The position numbers were made by a program, and so were the translations under genes. The notes below the pieces were generated by a model. That model had not been told where the DNA came from. It saw only the letters and a program-made list of their open reading frames with translations, and ran no database searches. A DNA stretch of 64,000 bases, taken from NCBI GenBank assembly GCA_949300425.1, contig CASGED010000126.1, positions 1 to 64,000 on the forward strand, in the 5' to 3' direction. This document shows, in pieces, positions 25,089-34,495 of the stretch (position 1 is its first letter; each line of letters opens with the position of its first letter). The DNA comes from an uncultured Bacteroides sp. (GTDB lineage: Bacteria > Bacteroidota > Bacteroidia > Bacteroidales > Bacteroidaceae).

Positions 25089-26440
25089 CCGTTATCAGAA
25101 ATGCCATATTTCTCCAACCTACGATAAAGCGCCGCCCGGCTGATGCCCAAGGAAGTGGCGGCCTGACTCAGGTTCCCCTTGCACTGTTCCAAGGTCTGCA
25201 AGATGGTGCGCCGCTCTATCTCGTCCAACGTCATGCCTGCAAACGAAGTTCCTTCTCCCGCTTTATCCGAATCGTCCTCCCGATGGTATTGGCGTTCAAA
25301 ATCGGAAGCGTCCAGCAAACGCTTTCCGCTGACCAGCACCGTGCGCTCCACCAAGTTTTTCAGCTCGCGGATATTGCCGGGATAGGGCAGGCGGGAAAGG
25401 AAGTTCAAGGCATCGGCTGAAAATTCCGTACGGGGCAGGTTGTTCTGCCTGGCCTGAAGGTCGGCAAAATGACGCACCAACAGAGGAACATCTTCCCGAC
25501 GCTCGCGCAAGGCGGGCAGCTTGACGGTTATCAGATTGATACGATAGAAAAGGTCTTCGCGGAAAGTATGTTCGGCCACCATCTTGCGCAAGTCGGCATT
25601 TGTGGCGGACACGACCCGCACGTCTACCTTGCGCGGACGGCTATCGCCCAGCACCTCGAACGTCTGGTCTTGCAACACACGAAGCAACTTCACCTGGCAG
25701 GCAAAGTTCAAATCGCCAATCTCATCTAAGAAGATGGTTCCCTTGTCGGCCAACTCGAAACGTCCCACACGGTCGGACGATGCATCGGTAAAGGCTCCTT
25801 TCTTATGTCCGAACATCTCGCTCTCGAACAGACTTTGCGAGACACCTCCCAGATTGACCTTCACAAAGGGCTGCTTGGCCCGTTGGCTATTGATGTGGAT
25901 GGCTTCGGCTATCAGTTCCTTGCCCGTGCCGCTCTCGCCGGTTATCAAAACGGAAGCATTGGTGCGTGCCACCCGTCCAACCGTGTTCAACACCTCCATC
26001 AGCCCCTTCGACTGGCCGATGATGTTTCCCCGCTTCAAGTCCTGCCCTTCCCCGCTTGCCGCATCGGACGGAGCAAAGAGTTGCAAAGCCGTCTCAATTC
26101 TTTGGAGGAGCGCCGCGTTATTCCAAGGTTTGGTAATGAAGTCGAAAGCGCCCGCCTGCATCCCCTGCACGGCCAGTTCGATACTGCCCCAGGCAGTCAT
26201 GAGAATAACGGGCACATGAGGACGGAATATCTTGACCTGCTTCAGCAACGTAAGCCCTTCCTCGCCCGTCGTGGAAAGCGTGAAGTTCATGTCCATCAAT
26301 ATCAAAACGGGCGACTCGGCACGCACGATGTCTATCGCCTCCCGCGGTCCCGCCGCCGTTTTCACCTCGTACTTGGCACGCTTCAGCATAAAGCTGAGCG
26401 AAGAGCGCACCGCACTATCATCATCGACTATCAGTATCAT
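25085..26440 (-). CDS. Sigma-54-dependent response regulator (NtrC family)
   Basis: A 451-residue transcription activator. The receiver domain (1-115) has acidic pocket DDD at 6-8 and phospho-acceptor D50 (LILMDMNF). The AAA+ domain has Walker A GESGTGKE at 168-175, the sigma-54-contacting loop GAFTDA at about 215-220 (the usual form is GAFTGA), and Walker B FLDEIG. A Fis-type helix-turn-helix closes the protein (LSQAATSLGISRAALYRRL). It is first in the operon with the kinase; promoter at 26501-26471. The targets are unknown. Confidence 0.93.
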   Translation of the reverse strand: MILIVDDDSAVRSSLSFMLKRAKYEVKTAAGPREAIDIVRAESPVLILMDMNFTLSTTGEEGLTLLKQVKIFRPHVPVILMTAWGSIELAVQGMQAGAFDFITKPWNNAALLQRIETALQLFAPSDAASGEGQDLKRGNIIGQSKGLMEVLNTVGRVARTNASVLITGESGTGKELIAEAIHINSQRAKQPFVKVNLGGVSQSLFESEMFGHKKGAFTDASSDRVGRFELADKGTIFLDEIGDLNFACQVKLLRVLQDQTFEVLGDSRPRKVDVRVVSATNADLRKMVAEHTFREDLFYRINLITVKLPALRERREDVPLLVRHFADLQARQNNLPRTEFSADALNFLSRLPYPGNIRELKNLVERTVLVSGKRLLDASDFERQYHREDDSDKAGEGTSFAGMTLDEIERRTILQTLEQCKGNLSQAATSLGISRAALYRRLEKYGISDNG

Positions 26441-26470
26441 ATATTAATGTATTATCATTTAGAGTTCGGA

Positions 26471-26501
26471 CAAAGATAATGGAAAATGAGTGCAGGACAA
26501 A
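26471..26501 (-). promoter_or_regulatory. Promoter of the two-component operon
   Basis: Minus-strand TTTG (26501-26498) and TATCTTTG (26478-26471) are 19 bp apart, a standard housekeeping promoter rather than a sigma-54 one. Confidence 0.7.
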
Positions 26502-26742
26502 AACAAAGCCGCTTTTTTTGTCCCGCGTCCGGCTCATACGACTCTTTTGAAAGACAGAAGGCACCTCGGAAAAACAAATTCAAACAAGTCAGAATATGTT
26601 TTTTCGCCCGGTTTGTACTATCTTTGTGGCAAATCTCTCAACGAAAAAAATCGCAGTCTGCCATGCCGTGCCCGACGGCTATCATACGTGCAAGTTGATT
26701 AATGACATGCAGGAAATTGAAGAAATGTTTTAGTACAATAAT

Positions 26743-29232
26743 ATGGAACGAGACAAAATAGAAATACGGGGCGCAAGAGTCCACAACTTAAAATCAGTCA
26801 ATGTAGACATTCCCCTGAACAAAATTGTAGGCGTAGCGGGAGTTTCCGGCTCCGGCAAGTCCTCATTGGCCCTTGGAGTGGTGTATGCTGAAGGCTCGCG
26901 ACGCTACTTGGAAGCGTTGTCTACCTATACCCGCCGACGCATCTCCCAAGCGCCCAAAGCGGAGGTAGACGACATTCTCTATGTGCCTGCCGCCATCGCC
27001 TTGCGCCAACGTCCCGGCGTACCGAGTATCCGAAGCACGTTCGGCACAGGGACGGAGTTGCTCAACAGCCTTCGCCTGATGTTCTCCCGCCTGGCCAGCC
27101 ACCGTTGCCCGAACGGGCATTATTGCCCACCTACACTCAACGTTGCCGCGGGAAGAGAAATCGTATGCCCCGAATGTGGCGCACATTTCTATGCCCCGTC
27201 TGCCGAAGATTTGTCCTTCAACGGAGGAGGAGCCTGCAAGAAATGCGGAGGAATAGGTACCGTGATGACGGTGGACGAATCGACCCTCATCCCCGACCCA
27301 ACCCTCACCATCGACCAAGGTGCGGTAGCTCCCTGGAATTCGCTGATGTGGACACTGATGGTAGACGTATGCCGGGCGATGGGTGTACGGACGGACGTGC
27401 CATTCAAAGACTTGACGCCGGAAGAAAAAGAGATTGTCTATCACGGGCCGGCCGTAAAGAAGCATATCCTATACAAGAGCAAGACTTCCGCCGTATCGGG
27501 CGAGATGGATTTCACCTATTATAATGCGGTCTATACGGTAGAAAACGCTTTGTCGAAAGTCAAAGACGACAAGGGGATGAAGCGTGTAGAAAAGTTCCTG
27601 AAACAAGACGTATGCCCGGACTGCCACGGTACACGCCTGAACGATGCCGCCCTCGCCCCTCTTATCCGAAGTATCAACTTAGCACAGGCTTGCGAGATGA
27701 CCCTCCGTCAGTTGGATGAATGGGTCAAAGGCATCCCAGCGTGGCTACCGGGGGAGATGCGTCCAATGTGCGAAAGTATCAGCCAGTCCTATTTCGACAC
27801 GTCCCGCAGGTTACTCGAACTTGGCCTGTCTTACCTCAGCCTCGACCGTGCTGGTTCTACCCTCTCCACCGGCGAACGCCAACGCATGCAACTGGCCCGT
27901 TGTGTCCGTAACCGCACGACGGGTGTTATCTACGTACTCGACGAACCTTCCATCGGCCTCCATCCCGCCAACATCGCAGGACTGGTCGGTGTAATGAAAG
28001 ACTTGACCGATGACGGGAACTCAGTTTTATTGGTAGATCACGACGTACAGATACTCCGCAACGCCGACTGGATGATTGAACTGGGACCGAAAGCCGGAGC
28101 CAAAGGAGGTGAAATCATCACCCAAGGTACGGTTGGACAAATCGAACAGAACCCACAATCTCAGATAGGACCTTTTCTCTCCGCCCGAAGCATTCAATCC
28201 GTACGCCAACGGACACCGGTCGAGGACATGTTTACTGAAGGTGCCATCACGATGCGGACCGGCCCCATTCATACGGTCCATCCGCTGGAAGTACGTCTTC
28301 CCAAAGGACGTATGATAGCCGTCACAGGCGTGTCCGGTTCGGGTAAAACAACCACCATCCTCGAAAGCCTTGTACCCGCCCTTCAAGCCTTGATTCGGGG
28401 AGAGAAACTTCCGGAACATGTGAAAAACATCTCGGCAGACGGCATTCGGAATGTAAAACTTATCGACTCCACCCCCATCGGCGCCAATGTCCGCTCCACG
28501 GTAGCCACCTATGCCAATGTGCACGACGACCTGCGCAAACTGTTTGCCAAGACACCCACCGCCAAAGCCGCATCGGTAAAGTCCGGAGACTTCTCCTACA
28601 ACACGGGAACCTTGCGTTGTCCCGTATGCGACGGCACGGGAACGGTCAGCCTGGATGTTCAGTTCTTGCCCGACGTGGATATTCCGTGCCCCGAATGCCA
28701 CGGCTCACGCTATGCCCAACGTTCCGAAGAGTTTCGCTATCAGTCCGGAGACGGACACAGCTATTCATTGCCGGACTTGATGAAGATGGACGTAGCAGAT
28801 GCAGAAAAGGCTCTTGCCCACTACAACGTATTGAAAACCCGTCTCGCATCCCTCAACCGCATTGGCCTGGGCTACATTACATTAGGTGAAGCCACCACCA
28901 GTCTGTCTGGTGGAGAGGCGCAACGCTTGAAACTGGCCGCCGAAATGGGATGCCGCCAAGATGACAGTCTGTTTATATTTGATGAACCGACCATCGGCCT
29001 ACACCCGCTCGACACGCAAACCCTCATCGGTGTATTCCAGCAACTGCTGGACTTGGGCGCAACCCTCATTATCATCGAACATGATCTCGACATCATTGAC
29101 AACAGCGACTACGTGATAGACCTTGGTCCGGGCGGAGGAGAAGAAGGAGGCACCATCGTAGCACAAGGCACCCCCGAACAGATTGCAGCCAATCCAGCAA
29201 GCGTGACCGGAAAGTTTCTTAAAATGAGGTAG
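26743..29232 (+). CDS. UvrA paralogue (short form, tandem ABC ATPase)
   Basis: An 829-residue UvrA-like protein, shorter than the usual 930-950. Two ABC modules are complete: Walker A GVSGSGKSSLA (near residue 35) and GVSGSGKTTTI (near 530), signatures LSTGERQRMQLA and LSGGEAQRLKLA. The zinc-finger cysteines are present (CPECGAH...CKKCG; CPVCDGTG...CPECHGSRY). Much of the UvrB-binding region seems reduced, as in UvrA2-type paralogues linked to damage tolerance or drug resistance. A TATCTTTG box lies at 26619-26626. The genuine uvrA is probably elsewhere. Confidence 0.85.
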   Translation: MERDKIEIRGARVHNLKSVNVDIPLNKIVGVAGVSGSGKSSLALGVVYAEGSRRYLEALSTYTRRRISQAPKAEVDDILYVPAAIALRQRPGVPSIRSTFGTGTELLNSLRLMFSRLASHRCPNGHYCPPTLNVAAGREIVCPECGAHFYAPSAEDLSFNGGGACKKCGGIGTVMTVDESTLIPDPTLTIDQGAVAPWNSLMWTLMVDVCRAMGVRTDVPFKDLTPEEKEIVYHGPAVKKHILYKSKTSAVSGEMDFTYYNAVYTVENALSKVKDDKGMKRVEKFLKQDVCPDCHGTRLNDAALAPLIRSINLAQACEMTLRQLDEWVKGIPAWLPGEMRPMCESISQSYFDTSRRLLELGLSYLSLDRAGSTLSTGERQRMQLARCVRNRTTGVIYVLDEPSIGLHPANIAGLVGVMKDLTDDGNSVLLVDHDVQILRNADWMIELGPKAGAKGGEIITQGTVGQIEQNPQSQIGPFLSARSIQSVRQRTPVEDMFTEGAITMRTGPIHTVHPLEVRLPKGRMIAVTGVSGSGKTTTILESLVPALQALIRGEKLPEHVKNISADGIRNVKLIDSTPIGANVRSTVATYANVHDDLRKLFAKTPTAKAASVKSGDFSYNTGTLRCPVCDGTGTVSLDVQFLPDVDIPCPECHGSRYAQRSEEFRYQSGDGHSYSLPDLMKMDVADAEKALAHYNVLKTRLASLNRIGLGYITLGEATTSLSGGEAQRLKLAAEMGCRQDDSLFIFDEPTIGLHPLDTQTLIGVFQQLLDLGATLIIIEHDLDIIDNSDYVIDLGPGGGEEGGTIVAQGTPEQIAANPASVTGKFLKMR

Positions 29233-29259
29233 AAGTGCAATTACTGTACTTCTACCTCA
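29225..29259. terminator. Hairpin across the uvrA-paralogue stop codon
   Basis: TGAGGTAGAAGT (29225-29236) pairs perfectly with ACTTCTACCTCA (29248-29259), loop 11 nt. It spans the TAG stop. No clear T run follows, so its strength as a terminator is uncertain; it sits between convergent genes. Confidence 0.6.
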
Positions 29260-29302
29260 GTTCCTCCATCGACATACCGATGAAGTAGTCCTCAATGAAG
29301 TC
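29252..29302 (-). pseudogene. 17-codon remnant of the gene family at the right edge
   Basis: The minus strand reads DFIEDYFIGMSMEELR then stop. The intact protein at 63290 contains DFIEDYFTGMSVEELK near its C-terminus. The DNA also matches closely over about 46 bp. Upstream in the same frame there are stops immediately (TGA TGA), so only the tail remains. Confidence 0.65.
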
Positions 29303-29323
29303 CTCTCTTCATCAGCATATTCG

Positions 29324-31555
29324 TCACTTATACTCCAATTCCACCACCCCACGAATATCATTGGATGACGCTGCTATATATGCTTTAAATTTACCGGGCT
29401 CTGCGACCCACTTCTGTTTTACGTCATCAAAGAACTTCAAAGCATTCGCATCAATATTGAAAGTTACAATCTTTTCCTCTTGCGGTTCAAGTTCCACTTT
29501 ACAGAAGCCCTTAAGTTCTTTCTTTGGACGCAGCAAACTACATTTCTCATCCCCAATGTACAACTGAATAGTTTCTTTGCCTTTTACTGTTCCTGTGTTT
29601 TTCACTTTTACAGCTATCCGCACAGAATTATTGTTCCCAACGACATCACTGGATATAACAGGTTTTGAATATGAAAATGTAGTATAACTCATTCCATGTC
29701 CAAAGGGATAAAGAGGTTTAATCTTCTTTGTATCATACCATCTGTACCCGACAAGAATATCTTCTTTATACTCTTGCTTGACGCTGTCACCGGGATAACT
29801 CATTTCGCCAAAGTAATGAGCGGGACAGTCTTCAAGCTTGGCAGGATATGAAAATGGCAATTTCCCGCTTGGGTTCACTTTTCCGGTAAGAACATCTCTG
29901 AGTGCAACTCCTCCCATAGATCCTAAATACCATGATTGAACAATCGAAGGGATTTTATTCTCCCACGGCATTTCGACCGCATTTCCGCTCACGATGACCA
30001 CAATCATATTATTATTTACTTCCAGCAAATTGTTTATCAGTTCGTCTTGCCCGAAAGGAAGGTTGAACGATTTCCGGTCTCCCCCCTCACAGTCCTGAAA
30101 ATGATTTTTATTCAGTCCGCCAATAAACAGTATGAGGTCCGCGTTCCGGGCTTTGGCAACGGCTTCATTACGCAATGAATCCACCACTGCCTCAGAGATG
30201 ACTTCTTCGCTTCCATACATGGGTTGTCCCGCCATATAACCTTGGGCAAATTCAATTTTCTCACCAAACTGTTCTATCAACGCATCAAGCGGAGTACTTA
30301 CATATTTAGGCTTCAAGTCAGATGAGCCACCTCCAACAATCAGATTTCTGACAGCATTGTCGCCTACAACCAATATTTTCTTGTACCGACCCGCATCTAT
30401 GGGCAACAAAACCTGCCCTTTCTTCAGCTCTTTATTCTTCAAAAGCACGATCCCCTCTGTAGCTACATTATAGGCCGTCTGATAATGGTGCTCATTGGTC
30501 ATTGCGCCAAAGGGTTTCCGGCGGTTCATGGCGGTGCGGAAAATAAGTCTCAGTACCCTGCTTGCCTTTTCGTCGACCACATCCATCGGAATTTTCCCTT
30601 CTTTGACCATCTTGAGGTAGTTTTTCCCCAGGTAATAGTCATCGAAACCAAATTCAGACTCGGAGGTCAGGCCGTTGGTATAAGACCCCATTTCAATGTC
30701 CAGTCCATACATAGCCGCTTCGTAAGTATCATGTGCGGCTCCCCAATCTGTAATTACACATCCGTCAAAATTCCATTCCCCTTTTAATATATCATTGTTT
30801 AGCAATTTATTATGAGTGGCATGAGTTCCCCTTACTTTATTATATGCCCCCATGATGCTCCAGACATGTCCTCTTTCAACAGCTGCTTTAAACGCCGGTA
30901 GATAAATCTCCCTCAAAGCCCTATCGCTCAATTCCACATCAATATGCCCGCGCCACAGTTCCTGATTGTTCAAAGCATAATGTTTGACACAAGCCGCCAC
31001 ACCGTTTTTTTGCACTCCCTCAATATATGGGACACACAACTCAGAAGCCAGATACGGATCTTCGCCCAAATATTCAAAGTTTCTTCCGTTCAAGGGTGTC
31101 CGATAGATGTTTACCCCCGGACCGAGAAGGACGTCTTTTCCTCTATATACGGCTTCCTCTCCGATGGCTTTCCCATAGTCTGCTGACAATGCTGTGTTCC
31201 AGGTCGCAGCCAAGCAGGTCAGTGCGGGGAATGCCGTACAACTGTCGTTGAGCCATCCTGCATATCCCCAGTCATTCCAGTTTATCTCCGCGCGAACTCC
31301 ATGCGGTCCGTCGCTCATCCATAATTCTGGAATGCCAAGCCTTGGACATCCTGGAGAAGAGAACTTACCCTGCGCATAACTGAGCCTTGTCTTTTCCTCC
31401 AATGTCATGCGTTTGAGCGCATCTTGTATTCTCAGTTCTATCGGTTGTGTATCATCCAAATACATTGGAGTTCGCTCTTCTTGTGCATATACAGAAGTAT
31501 ATGTCATCACAATTAAGCCTGCTGTTAGAAATACATTCTTCATCATTCTTTTCAT
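29324..31555 (-). CDS. GH3 beta-glucosidase
   Basis: A 743-residue glycoside hydrolase family 3 enzyme, likely removing glucose from the non-reducing end of xyloglucan oligosaccharides after GH31 has taken off xylose. The Sec signal ends near SVYAQ, so it is periplasmic. The (beta/alpha)8 domain has KHYALNNQE, and VITDWGAAHD holds the nucleophile, D270. The second domain and a fibronectin-like C-terminal domain follow. The frame opens at 31603, but the ATG at 31555 (MKRMMKNVF) lies 19 bp after the GH31 stop and fits the signal peptide. Last gene of the locus. Confidence 0.92.
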   Translation of the reverse strand: MKRMMKNVFLTAGLIVMTYTSVYAQEERTPMYLDDTQPIELRIQDALKRMTLEEKTRLSYAQGKFSSPGCPRLGIPELWMSDGPHGVRAEINWNDWGYAGWLNDSCTAFPALTCLAATWNTALSADYGKAIGEEAVYRGKDVLLGPGVNIYRTPLNGRNFEYLGEDPYLASELCVPYIEGVQKNGVAACVKHYALNNQELWRGHIDVELSDRALREIYLPAFKAAVERGHVWSIMGAYNKVRGTHATHNKLLNNDILKGEWNFDGCVITDWGAAHDTYEAAMYGLDIEMGSYTNGLTSESEFGFDDYYLGKNYLKMVKEGKIPMDVVDEKASRVLRLIFRTAMNRRKPFGAMTNEHHYQTAYNVATEGIVLLKNKELKKGQVLLPIDAGRYKKILVVGDNAVRNLIVGGGSSDLKPKYVSTPLDALIEQFGEKIEFAQGYMAGQPMYGSEEVISEAVVDSLRNEAVAKARNADLILFIGGLNKNHFQDCEGGDRKSFNLPFGQDELINNLLEVNNNMIVVIVSGNAVEMPWENKIPSIVQSWYLGSMGGVALRDVLTGKVNPSGKLPFSYPAKLEDCPAHYFGEMSYPGDSVKQEYKEDILVGYRWYDTKKIKPLYPFGHGMSYTTFSYSKPVISSDVVGNNNSVRIAVKVKNTGTVKGKETIQLYIGDEKCSLLRPKKELKGFCKVELEPQEEKIVTFNIDANALKFFDDVKQKWVAEPGKFKAYIAASSNDIRGVVELEYK

Positions 31556-31574
31556 TTTAAATACTGTACATAAA

Positions 31575-34463
31575 TTAAAACTGTATAATCCGATTTTCAC
31601 CATTGTATCTTACGACCACCCCTTTTGCATTCCTGTCAAAAGCCACAGGATGCTCCGGATTGACCTGGATAATTTCAAAAGTACGTTCTTTCAACATCCC
31701 GTCGAACTCACCTTTACGCTTCCCGATTGTAAGCTGCCTGGTCGCTTCATTGTACGTCATAGGGATTACACTATATTTTCCTTGTTCATAATTGTAATTT
31801 ACATTTTCATCCTCATACAATGTAAATTCGGCATCCGCTCCTTGATATACATACACCTTTATATGCTCCGCGGGTTTCTCGTCCGCATACTGCATTTCAG
31901 GACCAAGCGGGATAATGGAACCGGCACGTACATACAACGGTATGCGTTCGTAAGGAGCATCAACGTTTTTTCGTTCTCCTCCGGCCTGGAACTTACCGGT
32001 ATAGAAATTATACCATCCGGCAGATTTTGGGAAATACACTTCCCGTTTACGCGCTCCATATTGATATACAGGAGAAACCATCAGCGAGGGACCGAACATA
32101 TATTGGTCACCGATATTGTTCACAGCCGTGTCGCCTGTAAAGTCCATGACAAGCGGACGTATGATAGTATAATCTTTAAGCCATGTCATACCGGCAAGAG
32201 AATAAATATACGGCATCAGGCTATATCTCAACCTCGTGTAATATACCACCGAATTATAGGCCGGGTGCCCTTCTGGAGCTATTTCCCATATTTCACGGAA
32301 CGGATACTGGCCATGTGCCCGATACAAAGGACAAAAAGCTCCGAACTGATACCAACGAGTATTCAGTTCTCTCCATTCTTTGTAATCCGCGTTTTCTGTC
32401 TTTGTATTATTCCATAGTTGCTGACCTGCCACGTACCGGTTTTCCACGCAGAATCCGCCAATGTCCATGGTCCAGTAAGGAATTCCGCTCATCGCAAAGT
32501 TCAGCCCCGCTGCTATTTGCGCTTTCATATCCTCCCAACGTGTAGCGATGTCTCCACTCCACGTAGCTGTGGAATAACGCTGCAAGCCTGCAAACCCTGA
32601 ACGTGTCAACAAGAAAACACGTTTGTTGTTGTCAATGCCACGTTGCCCATTGTATATGGCTTCCGCGTTCATCAGCGCATAAGCATTAAAATATTCCGTA
32701 GAAGGTCCTAATGCTGTCGGCCCGCAAAGTGCCTTACGGTACTCCATATCCGTACAATCGCGGATATTCGGTTCGCTGGCATCCATCCACCAAGCATCGA
32801 TACCGAGTTTATAATAATGTTCGAACATTTGCTTCCAAAACAATTTACGCGCATCCGCATTGTACGCATCATAAAATCCATACAGGTAGCCCGGACCAAT
32901 CCAATCTCTCAGACTGTCTCTCACAGACTGTGGATAAATCCATCCGTTCTTATCAAATTCTTTATAGTGTTCTGTCGTCGTATAGAACTTAGGCCAAACG
33001 GAAATCATCAGCCGGGCATTCATGGCATGAACGGAATCCACCATTGCTTGCGGATCTTGAAATCTGCTTCTGTCGAACTCGTGGCTTCCCCAGGCGTCTT
33101 GCGGCCAATGGCTCCAGTCGAGCACAACATTGTCTATCGGAATCTTGCGGTCTCGGAAACCTTTCAATGCTCCCAACATCTCATCCGCCGTATTATATTT
33201 CTCACGGCTCTGCCAGAACCCCATCGCCCATTTAGGCATGACAGGAGACTTTCCTGTAAGGGTGCGATAACCACTTATCACATCATCCAAATTATCTCCC
33301 GCTATAAAATAATAATCCAATTGAGGTGTCATTTCACTCCACCAGGACTGTTTCCCCTGTTCTTCAGGGTCAACAGGAGGCATTACCCGCAATCCTGAAT
33401 AAGATATTCCTCCATCAGGTTTCCATTCCACCCTTATGGGAACTTTCTTGCCGGCATCCAGACTAACGGAAAATTTATAACTGTTCGGGTTCCAGGCGGT
33501 ACGCCAACGTTCCGGAACTATAAGTTTATTGTCTATATAAACTCTGGTATAACCCGCATAATATAAAATAAACTTGAACTCTCCCGTTTGCGAAGGCTCA
33601 ATCATCCCTTCATACGAAACTGCAGCCCCCATAAAAGGGAAGTTATCAGGCAGGTTCACCACCTTTGAAAGATGACTGTTCCTGTCAAGGTGTTCAAAAT
33701 ACAAGGAAGGCTCCCTCCTGACAATCGTTTGGGCGTCTGAACCGTTTTCCGGAACATAGGTGCCGGTCACAGCGCCTTCCACCCCGTCTTTGTCATACAA
33801 CTTAAACACTTCTCCCAACTGTGAATAATCATTCGGATTTCCAAAACGACAAAGCGAATAACTGTCCAACAAGATTCCATAATTTTTGTTGGACACGATA
33901 AAAGGAACAGAAACCTTTGTGTTGTATTGGAAAAGTTCTTCGTTTTTACCTTTATAATTAAATTCTTCGGACTGATGCTGTCCCAAGCCATAAAAGGCTT
34001 CATCGGCGGGCGATTCAAATACCTGGCGAATAGAATAACCTTTTTTCCCCTCTATTTCTATCGGGACAAAGGTTTTTCCGCCTCCCTCGTTCTCCCGGAG
34101 TATTATGTTCCCGACTTCATCCGTAAACCAGACTTCACCGGTAGAACACAGGACGGAAGCCATGACTTCTTTAGTAATCACGGAAACGGTGTCTCCGCTT
34201 TGCCGGACCTGAAACGGGGGCTGGCTTTCTTGCGGGACAATAATCAAACTTTGCTTATCGGTGAATTTGTTTTCAGGGGTGGCTGACACATGAATCAGTT
34301 TCTCACCCATCACCCGAAAGCGAACCGAACGGGCGGACTGCGGTTCCGCTTTTCGGACTTTGACTGTCACGCCATCGGCGGTCTGTTCATAAACGTTGCC
34401 CGAACACGCTCCTAACAAAGAAACGGACAATAAACCATAAAGAATGTTTTTTACGTTCATCAT
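31575..34463 (-). CDS. GH31 alpha-xylosidase with PA14 insert
   Basis: A 962-residue GH31 enzyme. A lipoprotein signal (LLSVSLLGAC) anchors it. A PA14 domain lies at about residues 250-390, inserted in the N-terminal region as in the Bacteroides ovatus xyloglucan alpha-xylosidase BoGH31A. The nucleophile is D561 in WWMDASEPN and the acid/base is D638 in WSGDI. It would release alpha-1,6-linked xylose from the end of xyloglucan oligosaccharides. GH31 also contains alpha-glucosidases; the PA14 insert and the neighbours favour xylosidase. Gap of 32 bp to GH74. Confidence 0.9.
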   Translation of the reverse strand: MMNVKNILYGLLSVSLLGACSGNVYEQTADGVTVKVRKAEPQSARSVRFRVMGEKLIHVSATPENKFTDKQSLIIVPQESQPPFQVRQSGDTVSVITKEVMASVLCSTGEVWFTDEVGNIILRENEGGGKTFVPIEIEGKKGYSIRQVFESPADEAFYGLGQHQSEEFNYKGKNEELFQYNTKVSVPFIVSNKNYGILLDSYSLCRFGNPNDYSQLGEVFKLYDKDGVEGAVTGTYVPENGSDAQTIVRREPSLYFEHLDRNSHLSKVVNLPDNFPFMGAAVSYEGMIEPSQTGEFKFILYYAGYTRVYIDNKLIVPERWRTAWNPNSYKFSVSLDAGKKVPIRVEWKPDGGISYSGLRVMPPVDPEEQGKQSWWSEMTPQLDYYFIAGDNLDDVISGYRTLTGKSPVMPKWAMGFWQSREKYNTADEMLGALKGFRDRKIPIDNVVLDWSHWPQDAWGSHEFDRSRFQDPQAMVDSVHAMNARLMISVWPKFYTTTEHYKEFDKNGWIYPQSVRDSLRDWIGPGYLYGFYDAYNADARKLFWKQMFEHYYKLGIDAWWMDASEPNIRDCTDMEYRKALCGPTALGPSTEYFNAYALMNAEAIYNGQRGIDNNKRVFLLTRSGFAGLQRYSTATWSGDIATRWEDMKAQIAAGLNFAMSGIPYWTMDIGGFCVENRYVAGQQLWNNTKTENADYKEWRELNTRWYQFGAFCPLYRAHGQYPFREIWEIAPEGHPAYNSVVYYTRLRYSLMPYIYSLAGMTWLKDYTIIRPLVMDFTGDTAVNNIGDQYMFGPSLMVSPVYQYGARKREVYFPKSAGWYNFYTGKFQAGGERKNVDAPYERIPLYVRAGSIIPLGPEMQYADEKPAEHIKVYVYQGADAEFTLYEDENVNYNYEQGKYSVIPMTYNEATRQLTIGKRKGEFDGMLKERTFEIIQVNPEHPVAFDRNAKGVVVRYNGENRIIQF

Positions 34464-34495
34464 AACTCAAGCTGTTTTTATCTATTATGTATTAA

